Shown here: piece by piece, positions 44,201 through 53,115 of the stretch
Layout of the letters: each line of letters starts with the position of its first letter
Position numbering within the stretch: position 1 is the stretch's first letter
Assembly (NCBI GenBank): GCA_947631085.1
Contig: CANRJY010000001.1
Span: 1-64,000 of the forward strand
Direction of reading: 5' to 3'
DNA length: 64,000 nucleotides
DNA from: an uncultured Clostridia bacterium
Lineage (GTDB): Bacteria; Bacillota; Clostridia; UBA1381
Program-made: the position numbers and the translations under genes
The notes under the pieces: generated by a model
Databases searched by the model: none
The model's input: the letters and a program-made list of their open reading frames with translations, nothing else
What the model was told of the DNA's origin: nothing

Positions 44201-44602
44201 CAGATTATCAAAGTTTACATAAAACGCATCGGGATAATCGGCATAAAAAGCGTCGCGCGCGGCGCCGTATGTGTTGACAAGAGAATTATCACCCGTTGTG
44301 TAAGCATAAAGCTGATCCTGCGTTACAACATCATTAGCCGTAAGATCGTAAGCTTCCGTACCTGTCTTTAATATACCATCCTCGTACATTGTGACGAGCG
44401 CATTATAAAACCGCTTTGCTTCGGGGCTTAACTGATCGTAAAAATAAATATAGTGCTTCGCGCCATCCGAACCGGTTTCCCAATGTCCCTGGGTAACCTG
44501 CGAACCGGTCACGCTGTACGCCGCGTTTACCGCTGTGAGCGACGACGCGAGCATGGAAAAAGATAATAAAGCAGTCAATGCTTTTTTTAATTTTGTTTTC
44601 AT
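41285..44602 (-). CDS. Secreted transglutaminase-like protein
   Basis: The 1105-residue protein starts at MKTKLKKALTALL (GGGAGG upstream) and has a signal peptide ending around VNA-AYS. A Thr/Pro-rich linker (about 195-225) precedes a papain-like transglutaminase core. There Cys (about 295, SLCEGYSKAL), His (about 331, LHMWNYVKI) and Asp (about 348, YAVDSTFDDP) form the triad. The rest looks like beta-rich Ig-like or repeat modules, with a late segment (VTVFNNAGGKIV) resembling bacterial surface repeats. It has no SLH or LPXTG anchor. It may cross-link or cleave extracellular proteins; the substrate is unknown. Monocistronic. Confidence 0.82.
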   Translation of the reverse strand: MKTKLKKALTALLSFSMLASSLTAVNAAYSVTGSQVTQGHWETGSDGAKHYIYFYDQLSPEAKRFYNALVTMYEDGILKTGTEAYDLTANDVVTQDQLYAYTTGDNSLVNTYGAARDAFYADYPDAFYVNFDNLSITVKQKSDETFTASLGAGRTENYYREGFSSAADVDKAVSDLNAEVEKLREIASDAVKMPDETTPPATDAPQTDASATPNPDATPIVLDLDDLRPGTSDEEKYRPKTDQEKMVTAVHDAMIRNTVYKLDTADQNDPKHCKLENIGNVRTAYGPLVAHESLCEGYSKALKLVLDRIGVPCVTVQGVYKHTEEQMELHMWNYVKIHEIENEVWYAVDSTFDDPSVFNGENMNDVNSGHESSEYLLVGADIMDRQHIESGEMSECGFEFKYPVLEMSGVSFDTVYSVGGLDVQYSSDCNAAFGTNMGSATPAFKVSYNGKGYVKAAREDNMYILVKFYGRNYETEGDEFTASDWIYADTGLYDPQGLGNFENDGYILFPVWQAQYMEFAVTDIPPRGHWYPGQKIPENPQIPDPEDDKFGLEQAEYQYYTGDPLMLVEETGMLLNHVEVEYLPPFVQRSTPSMSGRFYIEDGSKDCEIVFDKPLQKKGASAVSLADEDSETEIPLEYLKDYTVSVYDKTDNAALGNVKVDKVVTDMRLVGDRTIKMTLTPDDSWAGDTIAYDINITGLESKIGNLQPVTISFVTSHRAAVCAYRSRGYFFNLFAKPQLMENTDISVNDWKTSDGSPVDQSLSNRIALVVSETNKNKGDAMNSMIEEKTGSDVLSSSTYDLSLTICNKNILSTGTSVRLCVGFPAPYGPEDEGVKFTAYHFKKDSQGNTVDVEEIPCEVTKYGLVILCKSFSPFAIVASEMTEEEKAQQKSTVTVFNNAGGKIVSADTAEDGLIYAEKDGKAPEINIIPDEGYAIDTIFINGEAQPVPENKGDDTTVAVAWTEGVKNTIINVTFAKTATLEKEEAEAELTGETIIKPAPPAVMGSGKTLTGTISAEDGAISAEIVNTSAEFKANAQLIVALYKDNRLQSVRSETAEIGAKATRTITVENIEGIEDVDSVKAFLWGIDSVYPIDKLELTASESASN

Positions 44603-44753
44603 ATATATCCTCCCAAAATATAAAATTACAATAACATTATACCGTTTCAACAGATATTTTGTCAATCAGCTTTTAAAAATGAAATATGCGTGTAATATAT
44701 CGGAAACAAAAAAATACGGCGCGCCGATTTTCGGCGGCGCGCCGCGTTATAAT

Positions 44754-45524
44754 TTATACATATTTCCTTAATTGTTTCAGCGCGCTTTTTTCAAGCCTCG
44801 ATACCTGCGCCTGTGATATTCCGATTTCCTCCGCAACCTCCATTTGAGTCCTGCCCTGAAAAAACCTTAAATTCAGAATATGCTTCTCCCTTTCGTCCAA
44901 ATGCTTCATCGCCTCGCCGAGAGCTATGTTTTCAAGCCAGTTTTCATCTATATTTTTTGTGTCCTTTACCTGATCCATCACAAAAATAGCTTCGCCGCCG
45001 TCGTGATAAATAGGCTCGAACAGCGACACGGGATCAGCTATCGCATCGAGAGCGAAAACTACCTCCTCCTTCGGCAGATTCATCTCTTTTGCTATTTCGG
45101 AAATAGTCGGTTCCTTCGAGTTGGCGTTCGTAAGCTTTTCCTTGATATGAAGCGCTTTATAAGCCGTATCCTTCAAAGAGCGGCTCACTCGTATGGAATT
45201 ATTATCCCTAAGATACCGGCGTATTTCACCGACTATCATCGGCACGGCATATGTTGAAAACTGAACGTCCAGCTCGGTATTGAAATTATCTATCGCCTTG
45301 ATAAGACCTATACAGCCCACCTGAAACAAATCGTCGGCGTTTTCGCCCCGATTATTAAAGCGCTGGATCACGCTTAAAACAAGGCGCAGATTTCCGTTTA
45401 CGAATTTTTCCCGCGCAGCCGCGTCTCCGGCCTTGATTTTTACAAAAAGCTCCTCTTTTTCCTGTTTTGTGAGCGTCGGGAGCTTTGATGTGTTTACCCC
45501 GCAAATTTCTACTTTGTTGGTCAT
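44754..45524 (-). CDS. sigG: Sporulation sigma factor SigG
   Basis: The 256-residue sigma-70 family protein begins MTNKVEICGVNTSKLP, the typical SigG start. It has region 2 (DDLFQVGCIGLIKAIDNFN), region 3 and region 4 (GRTQMEVAEEIGISQAQVSRLE). SigG drives late forespore genes. It follows sigE by 68 bases in the classic spoIIGA-sigE-sigG order. Its own SigF-type promoter is expected in the gap but could not be assigned with confidence. Confidence 0.97.
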   Translation of the reverse strand: MTNKVEICGVNTSKLPTLTKQEKEELFVKIKAGDAAAREKFVNGNLRLVLSVIQRFNNRGENADDLFQVGCIGLIKAIDNFNTELDVQFSTYAVPMIVGEIRRYLRDNNSIRVSRSLKDTAYKALHIKEKLTNANSKEPTISEIAKEMNLPKEEVVFALDAIADPVSLFEPIYHDGGEAIFVMDQVKDTKNIDENWLENIALGEAMKHLDEREKHILNLRFFQGRTQMEVAEEIGISQAQVSRLEKSALKQLRKYV

Positions 45525-45592
45525 ACCCTTTTCCTCCTTACGTTATAACGCCGTGAAAACGGCTATGTACGCGGGGTACGACCTTTATGTAT

Positions 45593-46303
45593 TTAACTCA
45601 TTTTCGTTATTTCCTTTTTCAGCCTTCCTATTATCCTTTTTTCAAGCCGCGATATATAAGACTGTGATATGCCGAGCAAATCGGCTACCTCCTTTTGAGT
45701 TTTTTCCTTTTTATTATTCAGTCCGAAACGCAGTTCCATAATGCATCTTTCCCGACCAGAGAGGGTTTCGAGCGCCGCCCTGAGCATCTCCCTGTCAACC
45801 TCGTCCTCTATATTTTTACATATGACGTCGTTATCGGTTCCGAGTATATCCGAGAGCAGCAGCTCGTTCCCGTCCCAATCGACATTGAGCGGTTCGTCGA
45901 TCGACACCTCGGAGCGCATATTTGAATTTTTTCTCAGATACATCAGTATTTCATTTTCAATGCAGCGCGAGGCGTAAGTCGCGAGCTTTATATTTTTGCT
46001 CGGTTTAAAAGTATTTATCGCCTTGATAAGACCTATCGTTCCGATTGAAATTAGATCCTCCACATAAATTCCCGTATTTTCGAATTTTCTCGCTATATAA
46101 ACCACCAGTCTCAGATTATGTTCGATAAGCTTTGCCTTAACCTCGGGCGCGCCGTTCTCAAGCGACTGTATCAGCTCTGTTTCCTCTTCCTTCGTAAGCG
46201 GGGGCGGAAGCGTGTCGCTGCCGCCTATATAAAAAATCTCGTTCGTTAACGCATCAGCCCCGATACGAAAAAATTTAGTGCTAAGTCTTTTCAACAATTC
46301 CAT
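45593..46303 (-). CDS. sigE: Sporulation sigma factor SigE precursor
   Basis: The 236-residue protein (start [12 protein letters not shown] after AAAAGGAG) is made as pro-SigE with an N-terminal extension (about 1-28) removed by SpoIIGA. Region 2 is [18 protein letters not shown] and region 4 is [23 protein letters not shown]. It controls early mother-cell genes, including spoIIIA and spoIVA later in this window. It lies 34 bases after spoIIGA. Confidence 0.96.
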   Translation of the reverse strand: MELLKRLSTKFFRIGADALTNEIFYIGGSDTLPPPLTKEEETELIQSLENGAPEVKAKLIEHNLRLVVYIARKFENTGIYVEDLISIGTIGLIKAINTFKPSKNIKLATYASRCIENEILMYLRKNSNMRSEVSIDEPLNVDWDGNELLLSDILGTDNDVICKNIEDEVDREMLRAALETLSGRERCIMELRFGLNNKKEKTQKEVADLLGISQSYISRLEKRIIGRLKKEITKMS

Positions 46304-46337
46304 CACAACAAAAACTCCTTTTAAATCCTGCAAAAAT

Positions 46338-47165
46338 CTATATTATTCCCGGGCCGACAAGCGCGCGGTATTCATCCGAGCCGGACAGCCTGCTCTCGCT
46401 TATTCCGATAAAAATCCGCCCCAGCTCCTTTCCGGACACCACCGCATTATCGGTTAAAAATGCGGTCATCATTCCGTCGGCTCCGTCCGCCGTGTGATAC
46501 GGTATGCGCCACAGTCCGCGCTCATATGCGTTTTTTTTCAGTTCCGGCAGCGTAACGTTCGGAAACAGGCTCTCTACGGCGTTCCACTCCGCCACAATGA
46601 CGGGCTTGCCCGTCATAGGCTCCTTAAGAAGATTTCCGCTGTCATAAAGAGCGGCTGTTTTCACTGTCCTGCCCATGTATGTCACAGACATTTCATAAAT
46701 TCGCCTCGCGCGCTTCTCCCTAAGCACGCCGAACATACAATATGATATCGGATACGCCGCCAAAAGCACAAAAAGGAATACCCATCCGGATATATCAAAA
46801 TATACGATCCCGTTTTTTATCACACTGTTTACATTTCCCGAAACTGCGGAAATTATGAAAATAACCGCGCCGGATAATATTGCCGCAAGCAATATAAAAA
46901 TCAGAAAATATACGAATGTACGCCGTTTATGAAGTCCAAAAGCGCATATAATCATTATCAGTGCCAGCGCCGCGCGCATAAGAGCTATGACCGCCGCGGG
47001 AGCGTCCGCACAGAATAACGCCGCCGCGCCCGCGCCTCCTATAACAGACGCGGCTGTCATACGCCATAAACGCATACGAATCGTCAGGCATTTTGCCGTA
47101 AGCGCAAGTATGAGGCAGTTGAACACGCAATTTACGATGAACAGCACATCAGCGTAAACCGTCAT
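46338..47165 (-). CDS. spoIIGA: Pro-SigE processing peptidase SpoIIGA
   Basis: The 275-residue protein has five N-terminal membrane helices and a cytoplasmic aspartic-peptidase domain with the catalytic [12 protein letters not shown] (Asp near residue 175). It cuts pro-SigE in the mother cell when signalled by forespore SpoIIR. The start is the ATG at 47165, with GGTGAGGG directly upstream; a GTG three codons earlier is possible. The promoter upstream has 0A boxes. Confidence 0.94.
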   Translation of the reverse strand: MTVYADVLFIVNCVFNCLILALTAKCLTIRMRLWRMTAASVIGGAGAAALFCADAPAAVIALMRAALALIMIICAFGLHKRRTFVYFLIFILLAAILSGAVIFIISAVSGNVNSVIKNGIVYFDISGWVFLFVLLAAYPISYCMFGVLREKRARRIYEMSVTYMGRTVKTAALYDSGNLLKEPMTGKPVIVAEWNAVESLFPNVTLPELKKNAYERGLWRIPYHTADGADGMMTAFLTDNAVVSGKELGRIFIGISESRLSGSDEYRALVGPGII

Positions 47166-47186
47166 CACCCTCACCTCACGCTAATC

Positions 47187-47253
47187 ATTATACTCCGGCG
47201 CGGACAGTAATTTTGTCAAAATCGGTTGTCGAACGGAAAAAATTTTTCGACAA
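47187..47253 (-). promoter_or_regulatory. Spo0A-controlled spoIIG-type promoter
   Basis: On the minus strand a perfect TATAAT (47187-47192) and TTGACA (47214-47219) are separated by 21 bases instead of 17. Upstream are two perfect 0A boxes in inverted orientation (TTGTCGAA at 47246-47253 read on minus, and its inverse at 47226-47233). The Bacillus spoIIG promoter likewise has a long spacer (22 bases, as I recall) and needs Spo0A~P. Confidence 0.82.
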
Positions 47254-47277
47254 GGAAATAAAAGGCAAACAAAAAAA

Positions 47278-47300
47278 GACCGCGGCATAATACCGCGGTC
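47278..47300 (-). terminator. Terminator of the GSIII gene
   Basis: An 8-bp GC-rich stem (47278-47285 with 47293-47300) is followed on the minus strand by T7. Confidence 0.9.
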
Positions 47301-47313
47301 ATAATGATTAATC

Positions 47314-49395
47314 TTAAATGCTGTAAAGCAGATCGGTGTATGTCGGGAACGGCCAGTATTCCTTTGCAACTACAGTTTCAAGCAAATCCGCAGCCGCGCG
47401 CAGCTCGTTCATAGCGGAGATTACCTTATCTTTATAATACGTCGCAACCTCTAAAACGTCGTCGCTTTCGGGAACCTTGCCGCTGATTGCCTCAAGATTG
47501 TCTATCTTAGCGATCAAATCCTCGGTGTAGCTTGAAAGCATCTGCGCCTTCGCCTTTTCGTTCGGAACGTCGATACCTATCGCGGCTTTATCCTTAATGC
47601 CCTTTACAACGGAATTGGTGTACTTAATGCACGCCGGAAGAATTTCCTGCTTCGCCATCTGGAGCATTGTGAGCATTTCGATATGTAACGCCTTTGAGTA
47701 GTCCTCAAGCATAATATCCGTTCTTGTTTCAGTCTCAACGCGTGTGAATACGCCGTGCTTTTCAAAGAGCTTGAGCGACTTCTCCGACTTGAAGTAGGGG
47801 AGAGCGTCAACCGTTGTCTTTAAGTTCGGCAGACCGCGTCTTTCGGCTTCCTTGACCCATTCGTCGCTGTAGCCGTTGCCGTTGAAGATTATTCTCTCGT
47901 GCTTCTTGAATATATCTATCGCGATCGACTTTGCCGCGGCTATCGGATCGTCAGCCTTTTCAAGCTCGTCTGCAATCTGCGAAAGAGCCTCCGCCACGAT
48001 TGTGTTTATAACAATATTTATACCCGCGATAGACTGCGACGAACCCGGCATTCTGAACTCGAAGCGGTTTCCGGTGAACGCGAACGGCGATGTTCTGTTT
48101 CTGTCGGTCGTATCCTTGTAGAGTACCGGCAGCATATCAACGCCTGTTTCAAGCACGCCGCCCTTCTTCTCGCTCGAACCGTGACCCGCCTTCAGGCTTT
48201 CGATAACCTCTGTGAGCTGGTCGCCGAGATAAATCGAAACTATGGCCGGCGGAGCTTCGTTCGCGCCGAGTCTGTGGTCGTTTCCGGCTGTCGCGACTGA
48301 CAAACGAAGAATTTCAGCATACTCGTCAACAGCCTTGATAACAGCCGCCAGGAATACGAGGAACTGCGTGTTCTCGCTCGGGTGCTTGCCCGGGCTTAAC
48401 AAATTCTCGCCGTCGTTCGTGCCGATTGACCAGTTGTTATGCTTACCCGAACCGTTTATGCCTTCGAACGGCTTCTCGTTCAAGAGGCATGAAAGTCCGT
48501 GATGACCGGCAACCTTCTTTAAAATTTCCATTGTAAGCTGGTTGTGGTCGGTCGCGATATTTGTTGTCGAGTAAATCGGAGCAACCTCGTGCTGTGCCGG
48601 AGCGACCTCGTTATGCTTTGTCTTATTGAAAACGCCGAGCTTCCAAAGCTCCTCGTCAACCTCCTTCATGAATCCGGAGATTTTTTCTTTTATCTGACCG
48701 AAATAGTGATCGTCAAGCTCCTGTCCTTTCGCCGGCATAGCTCCGAACAGTGTTCTGCCCGTGAGGACGAGGTCCTTTCTCTTTGCTCTTAATTCCTTGC
48801 TTATCAGGAAATATTCCTGCTCCGGTCCCACATACGAAACAACCTTCGACGGCTCTTTGCCGAAGAACTTTAACACTCTCTTTGCTTCCTTGCTGATAGC
48901 CTCCATCGAGCGCAGAAGCGGCGTTTTCTTGTCGAGCACCTCGCCCGTATATGAAAGGAATGACGTCGGTATGCAGAGTGAATTATCCTTGATAAACGCG
49001 TATGATGTCGGATCCCAAGCCGTGTAGCCTCTCGCCTCGAATGTGGCTCTCAAGCCGCCCGAGGGGAAGCTCGATGCGTCAGGCTCTCCCATTACGAGAT
49101 TTTTACCCGAAAATTCCAGTATTACTTTACCGTCGTCCACGGGCTGAATGAAAGCGTCGTGCTTTTCAGCCGTAACGCCTGTCATAGGCTGGAACCAGTG
49201 TGTATAGTGTGTACAGCCGTTCTCGATAGCCCAGTCCTTCATCGCGTTTGCGACAACATCCGCAATATCCGGATCAAGCGGCGTGCCGTCGTTTATCGTC
49301 TTAAGAAGCGATTTATACGTCTCCTTAGGCAGACGCGCCTTCATCGTCGCCAGGTTAAACACCTTTGATCCGAAAAGTTCCGCAACATTACTCAT
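47314..49395 (-). CDS. glnN: Glutamine synthetase type III
   Basis: The 693-residue length and motifs ([75 protein letters not shown]) identify the large GSIII class, found in Bacteroides and many Clostridia. It makes glutamine from glutamate, ammonia and ATP. It is monocistronic with a strong promoter and a terminator-like hairpin in its leader. GGAGGTAAT precedes the ATG. Confidence 0.96.
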   Translation of the reverse strand: MSNVAELFGSKVFNLATMKARLPKETYKSLLKTINDGTPLDPDIADVVANAMKDWAIENGCTHYTHWFQPMTGVTAEKHDAFIQPVDDGKVILEFSGKNLVMGEPDASSFPSGGLRATFEARGYTAWDPTSYAFIKDNSLCIPTSFLSYTGEVLDKKTPLLRSMEAISKEAKRVLKFFGKEPSKVVSYVGPEQEYFLISKELRAKRKDLVLTGRTLFGAMPAKGQELDDHYFGQIKEKISGFMKEVDEELWKLGVFNKTKHNEVAPAQHEVAPIYSTTNIATDHNQLTMEILKKVAGHHGLSCLLNEKPFEGINGSGKHNNWSIGTNDGENLLSPGKHPSENTQFLVFLAAVIKAVDEYAEILRLSVATAGNDHRLGANEAPPAIVSIYLGDQLTEVIESLKAGHGSSEKKGGVLETGVDMLPVLYKDTTDRNRTSPFAFTGNRFEFRMPGSSQSIAGINIVINTIVAEALSQIADELEKADDPIAAAKSIAIDIFKKHERIIFNGNGYSDEWVKEAERRGLPNLKTTVDALPYFKSEKSLKLFEKHGVFTRVETETRTDIMLEDYSKALHIEMLTMLQMAKQEILPACIKYTNSVVKGIKDKAAIGIDVPNEKAKAQMLSSYTEDLIAKIDNLEAISGKVPESDDVLEVATYYKDKVISAMNELRAAADLLETVVAKEYWPFPTYTDLLYSI

Positions 49396-49446
49396 TTTTA
49401 TTACCTCCTTGATATGTTAGCTCACGCTAAATCTTATGCTTTTAAA

Positions 49447-49484
49447 AAGGGTGTTTTATATCTCTATCAATATAAAACACCCTT
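49447..49484 (-). promoter_or_regulatory. Leader terminator (attenuator) upstream of GSIII
   Basis: A 14-bp stem (49447-49460 with 49471-49484) has a 10-base loop and is followed on the minus strand by T5. It lies inside the transcribed leader, between promoter and ribosome site, so it should stop transcription unless prevented. ANTAR-type antitermination is known for clostridial nitrogen genes, but I could not assign the ANTAR dual-hairpin signature. Confidence 0.65.
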
Positions 49485-49520
49485 GTCTTATCGCACAAAA
49501 TTTTAAATTTTCTATATATA

Positions 49521-49549
49521 ATTATATTCACTTGATTGGTTTTTGTCAA
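49521..49549 (-). promoter_or_regulatory. Consensus SigA promoter of GSIII
   Basis: A perfect TTGACA (49544-49549) and perfect TATAAT (49521-49526) on the minus strand with a 17-base spacer. Confidence 0.88.
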
Positions 49550-49613
49550 TATGCAAGTTGCAAGATAACAACTTTTTTTATTCCGAAAATATTATGCAGA
49601 TTGACAGAAAGCG

Positions 49614-51449
49614 TTACAGATTTTTAAAACATCTCAGCGTCATGAGTATCGCCTGTTCGCGTGTTGCAAGACCGTACATTGCGTCGGCGCTTTCCTTGCC
49701 CTTCGGCGCGAAAAGGTTGTCGCCTACTCCCGCGATAATGCCGCGTTCAGCCATGAAGTATACGGCTTCCTTCGCGTAATCCGAAATTTCCGCATCATCC
49801 GCGAATTTTGCCGACGCGTTATATTCAAGAGGGAAATTATCGTCATCCGCCACAGACCAACCCTCAAACGCGGCGCTTTTGTACGCTCTGCAAAGCATGG
49901 CTGCAGCCTGCTCGCGCGTAATGAGAGAGCTCGGTTCGAAAAGCGTTTCACTTACGCCCGTTACAATGTTCAGATTATACGCCTTTAAAATTTCACTTTC
50001 GCAGGGGTCGGAGGATATGTCGCCGAACGGATTGTCCGCTTCAACGGCGGTATTTCCCGAAAGCTTTTCGTAAAGCTTCACCGCAGCGGCGGCAAATTCC
50101 GCGCGGTTTATCGGCTTTGTCAAATCCGCACCGTCGAGAACGTCGGGAATAAGTCCGTTATCGAAAGCCTCGCGAACCTCCGCGTCCGCCCAATCCGAAA
50201 CGATCGTATCCTTATTTAACTCCTTTTCCTCCTCCGGCGAGCTTGTCGGGCTCGCTGTCGGGCTCAGTGTCGGGCTAACTGTAGGTTCGGGCGAGACATA
50301 TACCGCAGGAAGCTCCGCATCCTTAAATATGTTTGTCGGCGACGACAGGTTTTTGGTCGCTCCGTCGCCTAACTGTCCGTAATTATTGCTGCCCCACGTC
50401 CAAACAGTGCCGTTTGCTTTCATAGCGGCAGAAAAACCGTTTCCGGCAGCGACACTGACAGCCCCTTCCATAATTTGAACCGGTTCCGTTACGCTTTCCT
50501 TAGTGCCGTTGCCGAGCTCGCCGTTGGAATTTTTTCCTAATGTCCAAACTGTGCCGTCATTTTTTAATATCACGGCATGAGACGCGCCGATTGCGGCCTC
50601 GTCAACATCATCCATCACCTTTACCGGAGTATTGTTCGCGGAAACCGTTTCGTCTCCGATCTTCAGAAAACTGTTTTCTCCCCAAATCCAAAGACTTCCG
50701 TCGTCCTTTACCGCCGCGGTATTCGCTCCGCTTGCAAGCACGGCGGCAGCGTTGTCCATAACCTTTACAGGCGTTTCACGATCCGTATATGTGCCGTCTC
50801 CGAGCTGACCTTTTTCGTTTTCGCCCCATGTCCAAAGACTACCGTCCGTTTTTATAACTGCAGTATGTTCTCCTCCGGCTGATACCGCCGCCACGCCGTC
50901 CATGATTTTCACAGGCTCGGCTCTGTCCGTATTTGTGCCGTCTCCGAGCTGATATTTATTGTTTCGACCCCACGTCCAAAGACTTCCGTCAGATTTTATC
51001 GCCGCCGTGTGATACATTCCTGTCGACACCATAATAACATCGTCCATAACCTTTGAAAGGCTGTTATCAATATTAGAGCCGTTTCCAAGCTGTCCGTAAT
51101 GGCTGTCGCCGAGTGTCCAAAGCGTTCCGTCGGATTTTATCGCCGCAGTATGTCCAGTTCCTGCGGATACATATACCGAGTCATCAATAATCTTTTGAGG
51201 GTTGCGCACGGTATGTAAGTCATTGCTGAGAAAATTGCCGCCGCCCGTTTTACCTGCTTCGCCGTATGTACTGCTTCCCCATGCATATGTCTGACCGTTT
51301 TCTCTTATCGCAGCGGCATGAATATCTCCCGCTGAAAGCGTGCGCGTTTTTCCCGCTCTGCTCATATCGTAAGCGCTTACGGAAAACGCGGGCAAAAGCA
51401 GTGAGCACACCATAATTGCCGCAACAGTACAAATAATCTCCTTTTTCAT
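49614..51449 (-). CDS. Secreted RCC1-repeat protein with S-layer homology domains
   Basis: The 611-residue protein has a signal peptide (MKKEIICTV... to about VSA). About seven RCC1-type repeats follow (residues 40-385), each with W/L-G-x-N-x-x-G-Q-L-G-D-G and a central GxxHTAAI-like strand; these should form a beta-propeller. A Ser/Pro/Thr linker (VSPEPTVSPTLSP, about 390-420) leads to about three SLH modules (420-611). SLH binds pyruvylated wall polymers, so the propeller is shown on the surface, probably for binding. Partner unknown. The start follows GAGAAAGG. Confidence 0.88.
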   Translation of the reverse strand: MKKEIICTVAAIMVCSLLLPAFSVSAYDMSRAGKTRTLSAGDIHAAAIRENGQTYAWGSSTYGEAGKTGGGNFLSNDLHTVRNPQKIIDDSVYVSAGTGHTAAIKSDGTLWTLGDSHYGQLGNGSNIDNSLSKVMDDVIMVSTGMYHTAAIKSDGSLWTWGRNNKYQLGDGTNTDRAEPVKIMDGVAAVSAGGEHTAVIKTDGSLWTWGENEKGQLGDGTYTDRETPVKVMDNAAAVLASGANTAAVKDDGSLWIWGENSFLKIGDETVSANNTPVKVMDDVDEAAIGASHAVILKNDGTVWTLGKNSNGELGNGTKESVTEPVQIMEGAVSVAAGNGFSAAMKANGTVWTWGSNNYGQLGDGATKNLSSPTNIFKDAELPAVYVSPEPTVSPTLSPTASPTSSPEEEKELNKDTIVSDWADAEVREAFDNGLIPDVLDGADLTKPINRAEFAAAAVKLYEKLSGNTAVEADNPFGDISSDPCESEILKAYNLNIVTGVSETLFEPSSLITREQAAAMLCRAYKSAAFEGWSVADDDNFPLEYNASAKFADDAEISDYAKEAVYFMAERGIIAGVGDNLFAPKGKESADAMYGLATREQAILMTLRCFKNL

Positions 51450-51740
51450 TCTTCATCAACCTTTCTCCAAAATATTAAAAAAGCGCAGCCTTTTCCAAAG
51501 TTGCGCATAAAAACGCAGCTTTGATTTTAAAATGTTGCTACGCATCCTTCTTATTCATAAAGTATAACATCGTAAAATGAAACTAACCGAATAAAGCAGC
51601 CAAAGCATACGCTTTCTACAAGAGTAAACAGTCAATTTCATTTTTGCTGGAAATGAAATATTACACTTTATTAAAAAAGAATTTGTAGCAATTATAATTA
51701 TATAATATTTTTCTAAAAAAGTAAATACATAAAATAAATA
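51450..51740. other. Intergenic AT-rich region upstream of the RCC1 gene
   Basis: No credible ORF. Near 51483-51506 a short hairpin (GCGCA with TGCGC) followed on the minus strand by T6, overlapped by an alternative TGCG/CGCA pairing, could be a leader terminator of the RCC1 gene. The signal is weak. The remainder is AT-rich without clear structure. Confidence 0.3.
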
Positions 51741-51830
51741 TTAAACCACTTGCGAATGAGTTCGGTATTGAATCGGGCTCATTCCTTTTAATTTCACGGA
51801 AATCCTTTGTCTGACGAAAAATTTCTCCAT
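51741..51830 (-). pseudogene. Remnant of IS3-family transposase (OrfB C-terminus)
   Basis: The minus-strand frame ends with RISVKLKGMSPIQYRTHSQ followed by VV and a TAA stop at 51741. This is the highly conserved tail of IS3/IS150-group OrfB (KLKGMSPxQYRTxS). Upstream of the Gln-Arg the match decays and only about 25-30 residues are left. No inverted repeats or target duplication are visible. Confidence 0.65.
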
Positions 51831-51840
51831 GCCCATAATA

Positions 51841-51880
51841 ATATGCACCTCCAAATGTATCTAACCTTTGGGGTGCATAT
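51841..51880 (-). terminator. Terminator-like hairpin after the S41 peptidase gene
   Basis: A 14-15-bp stem with one bulged base (51841-51855 with 51867-51880) lies 16 bases after the peptidase stop. The T-run is weak. Confidence 0.55.
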
Positions 51881-51895
51881 CATTTTCGTGCTTTT

Positions 51896-53092
51896 TTATC
51901 TGTTTTTAACCGCTTCGATCGCTTTTTGCAGCTGCGTGTCATCGTCGTGGGGTATTAGTGCCGCGTATGTGTCGGCGTATTCTTCGGGCGCGTCAACATC
52001 TATGTCCGGCTCAATGCCGATATCATGTATGCATACACCGCTCGGAGTGAAATAGCGCGCGGTGGTCATTGACAGTCCCGATCCGCCCGGGAGAGGGAAT
52101 ATCGTCTGCACAATGCCCTTGCCGTAGCTTTTCTTGCCGACAATGACTGCTTTGTCATAATCCTTCAAGGCTCCGGTGAGCACCTCGGAGGCGCTTGCGC
52201 TGTTTTCGTTGATCAGCACCGCCATCGGGATATTAAGCTCGTTTTTGTCGGAATGAAGCGTTTCGCGCTCGCCGTTTTTTGACTCAACATACATTATCGC
52301 GCCTTCGCCTACAAGCATATCGGCGATACTTTGTACTTCGGTGAGCACACCGCCGGGATTGTCGCGCAAATCTATAATCATGCGCTCCATGCCTTCATCC
52401 TGAAGCTTCTTGACCTCCTCGGCAAATTCCGAGTATGTGCTTTTGGTTCCTTCGCTGTCCTGTATATTGAAGGCGGAAATTCGGATGTAGCCTATATTAT
52501 CGTCAAGCATTTCCGAGACGACGGAGTCCGAGGATATCTCACGGCGCTCTATGGTTAAATCAAATTCTTTCCCGTCACGCTCAAATGTAATCGTTACCGA
52601 CGTGCCTTTCTTGCCGCTTTTAATTTTATCGATTGCCTCGCTCATTTGTTCACCCGTATAGCGCACGCCCTCAACGGCTTTTAATATATCTCCCGGGAGA
52701 ACTCCCGCCTCATATGCGGCGCTGTCTTCAAACGGAGCAACTACCTCTATTTCGTTATTATCATTAATTCCTACCACAACGCCGATCCCGATATAGCTTT
52801 CCTCGGTACTTTGGATATATGTGCTGAATTCATCCGCGGGGTAGTAGTGAGTGTACGGCTCGTCGAGCGCGTCAACATAAGCCGTGAGAGCCTCGTCGGT
52901 CATTTTCTTTTTATCATAATCGTATAAATATGTGTTATCCAAATACATATTTATGATATCGGCTTTGTTTTTCAAATCATCCTTTGCTCCCGCAGATGTG
53001 AAACGCAGCACGCCGTTTACAAGATTCGTGGCGCATACGCTCACAACTGCCGTTATTACGACCGTTATTACTGTTTTCATTTTACCGGACAT
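51896..53092 (-). CDS. S41-family C-terminal processing peptidase (CtpA/CtpB-like)
   Basis: The 398-residue protein has one N-terminal membrane helix (VITVVITAVVSVCATNLV), a PDZ domain (about 95-180, GIGVVVGINDNNEIEVVAP, then PGDILKAVEGV) and the S41 catalytic part. The latter has LRDNPGG and the Ser/Lys dyad in NENSASASEVL (about 299) and VGKKSYGKGIVQ (about 323). It cleaves proteins at the outer face of the membrane. CtpB homologues act in SigK signalling during sporulation, but this gene has no sporulation neighbour. AAAGGAG precedes the ATG. Confidence 0.92.
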   Translation of the reverse strand: MSGKMKTVITVVITAVVSVCATNLVNGVLRFTSAGAKDDLKNKADIINMYLDNTYLYDYDKKKMTDEALTAYVDALDEPYTHYYPADEFSTYIQSTEESYIGIGVVVGINDNNEIEVVAPFEDSAAYEAGVLPGDILKAVEGVRYTGEQMSEAIDKIKSGKKGTSVTITFERDGKEFDLTIERREISSDSVVSEMLDDNIGYIRISAFNIQDSEGTKSTYSEFAEEVKKLQDEGMERMIIDLRDNPGGVLTEVQSIADMLVGEGAIMYVESKNGERETLHSDKNELNIPMAVLINENSASASEVLTGALKDYDKAVIVGKKSYGKGIVQTIFPLPGGSGLSMTTARYFTPSGVCIHDIGIEPDIDVDAPEEYADTYAALIPHDDDTQLQKAIEAVKNR

Positions 53093-53115
53093 TTTAATTC
53101 TCCTTTGCCGCCGTA

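Noticed and set aside
45525-45592. A SigF promoter in front of sigG
   Set aside because: The gap is of suitable length, but no pair of elements matched the SigF pattern clearly.
47226-47253. The two 0A boxes read as a terminator hairpin
   Set aside because: The arms are inverted and could pair, but the GSIII terminator is already complete at 47278-47300 and the boxes match the Spo0A consensus exactly in front of spoIIGA.
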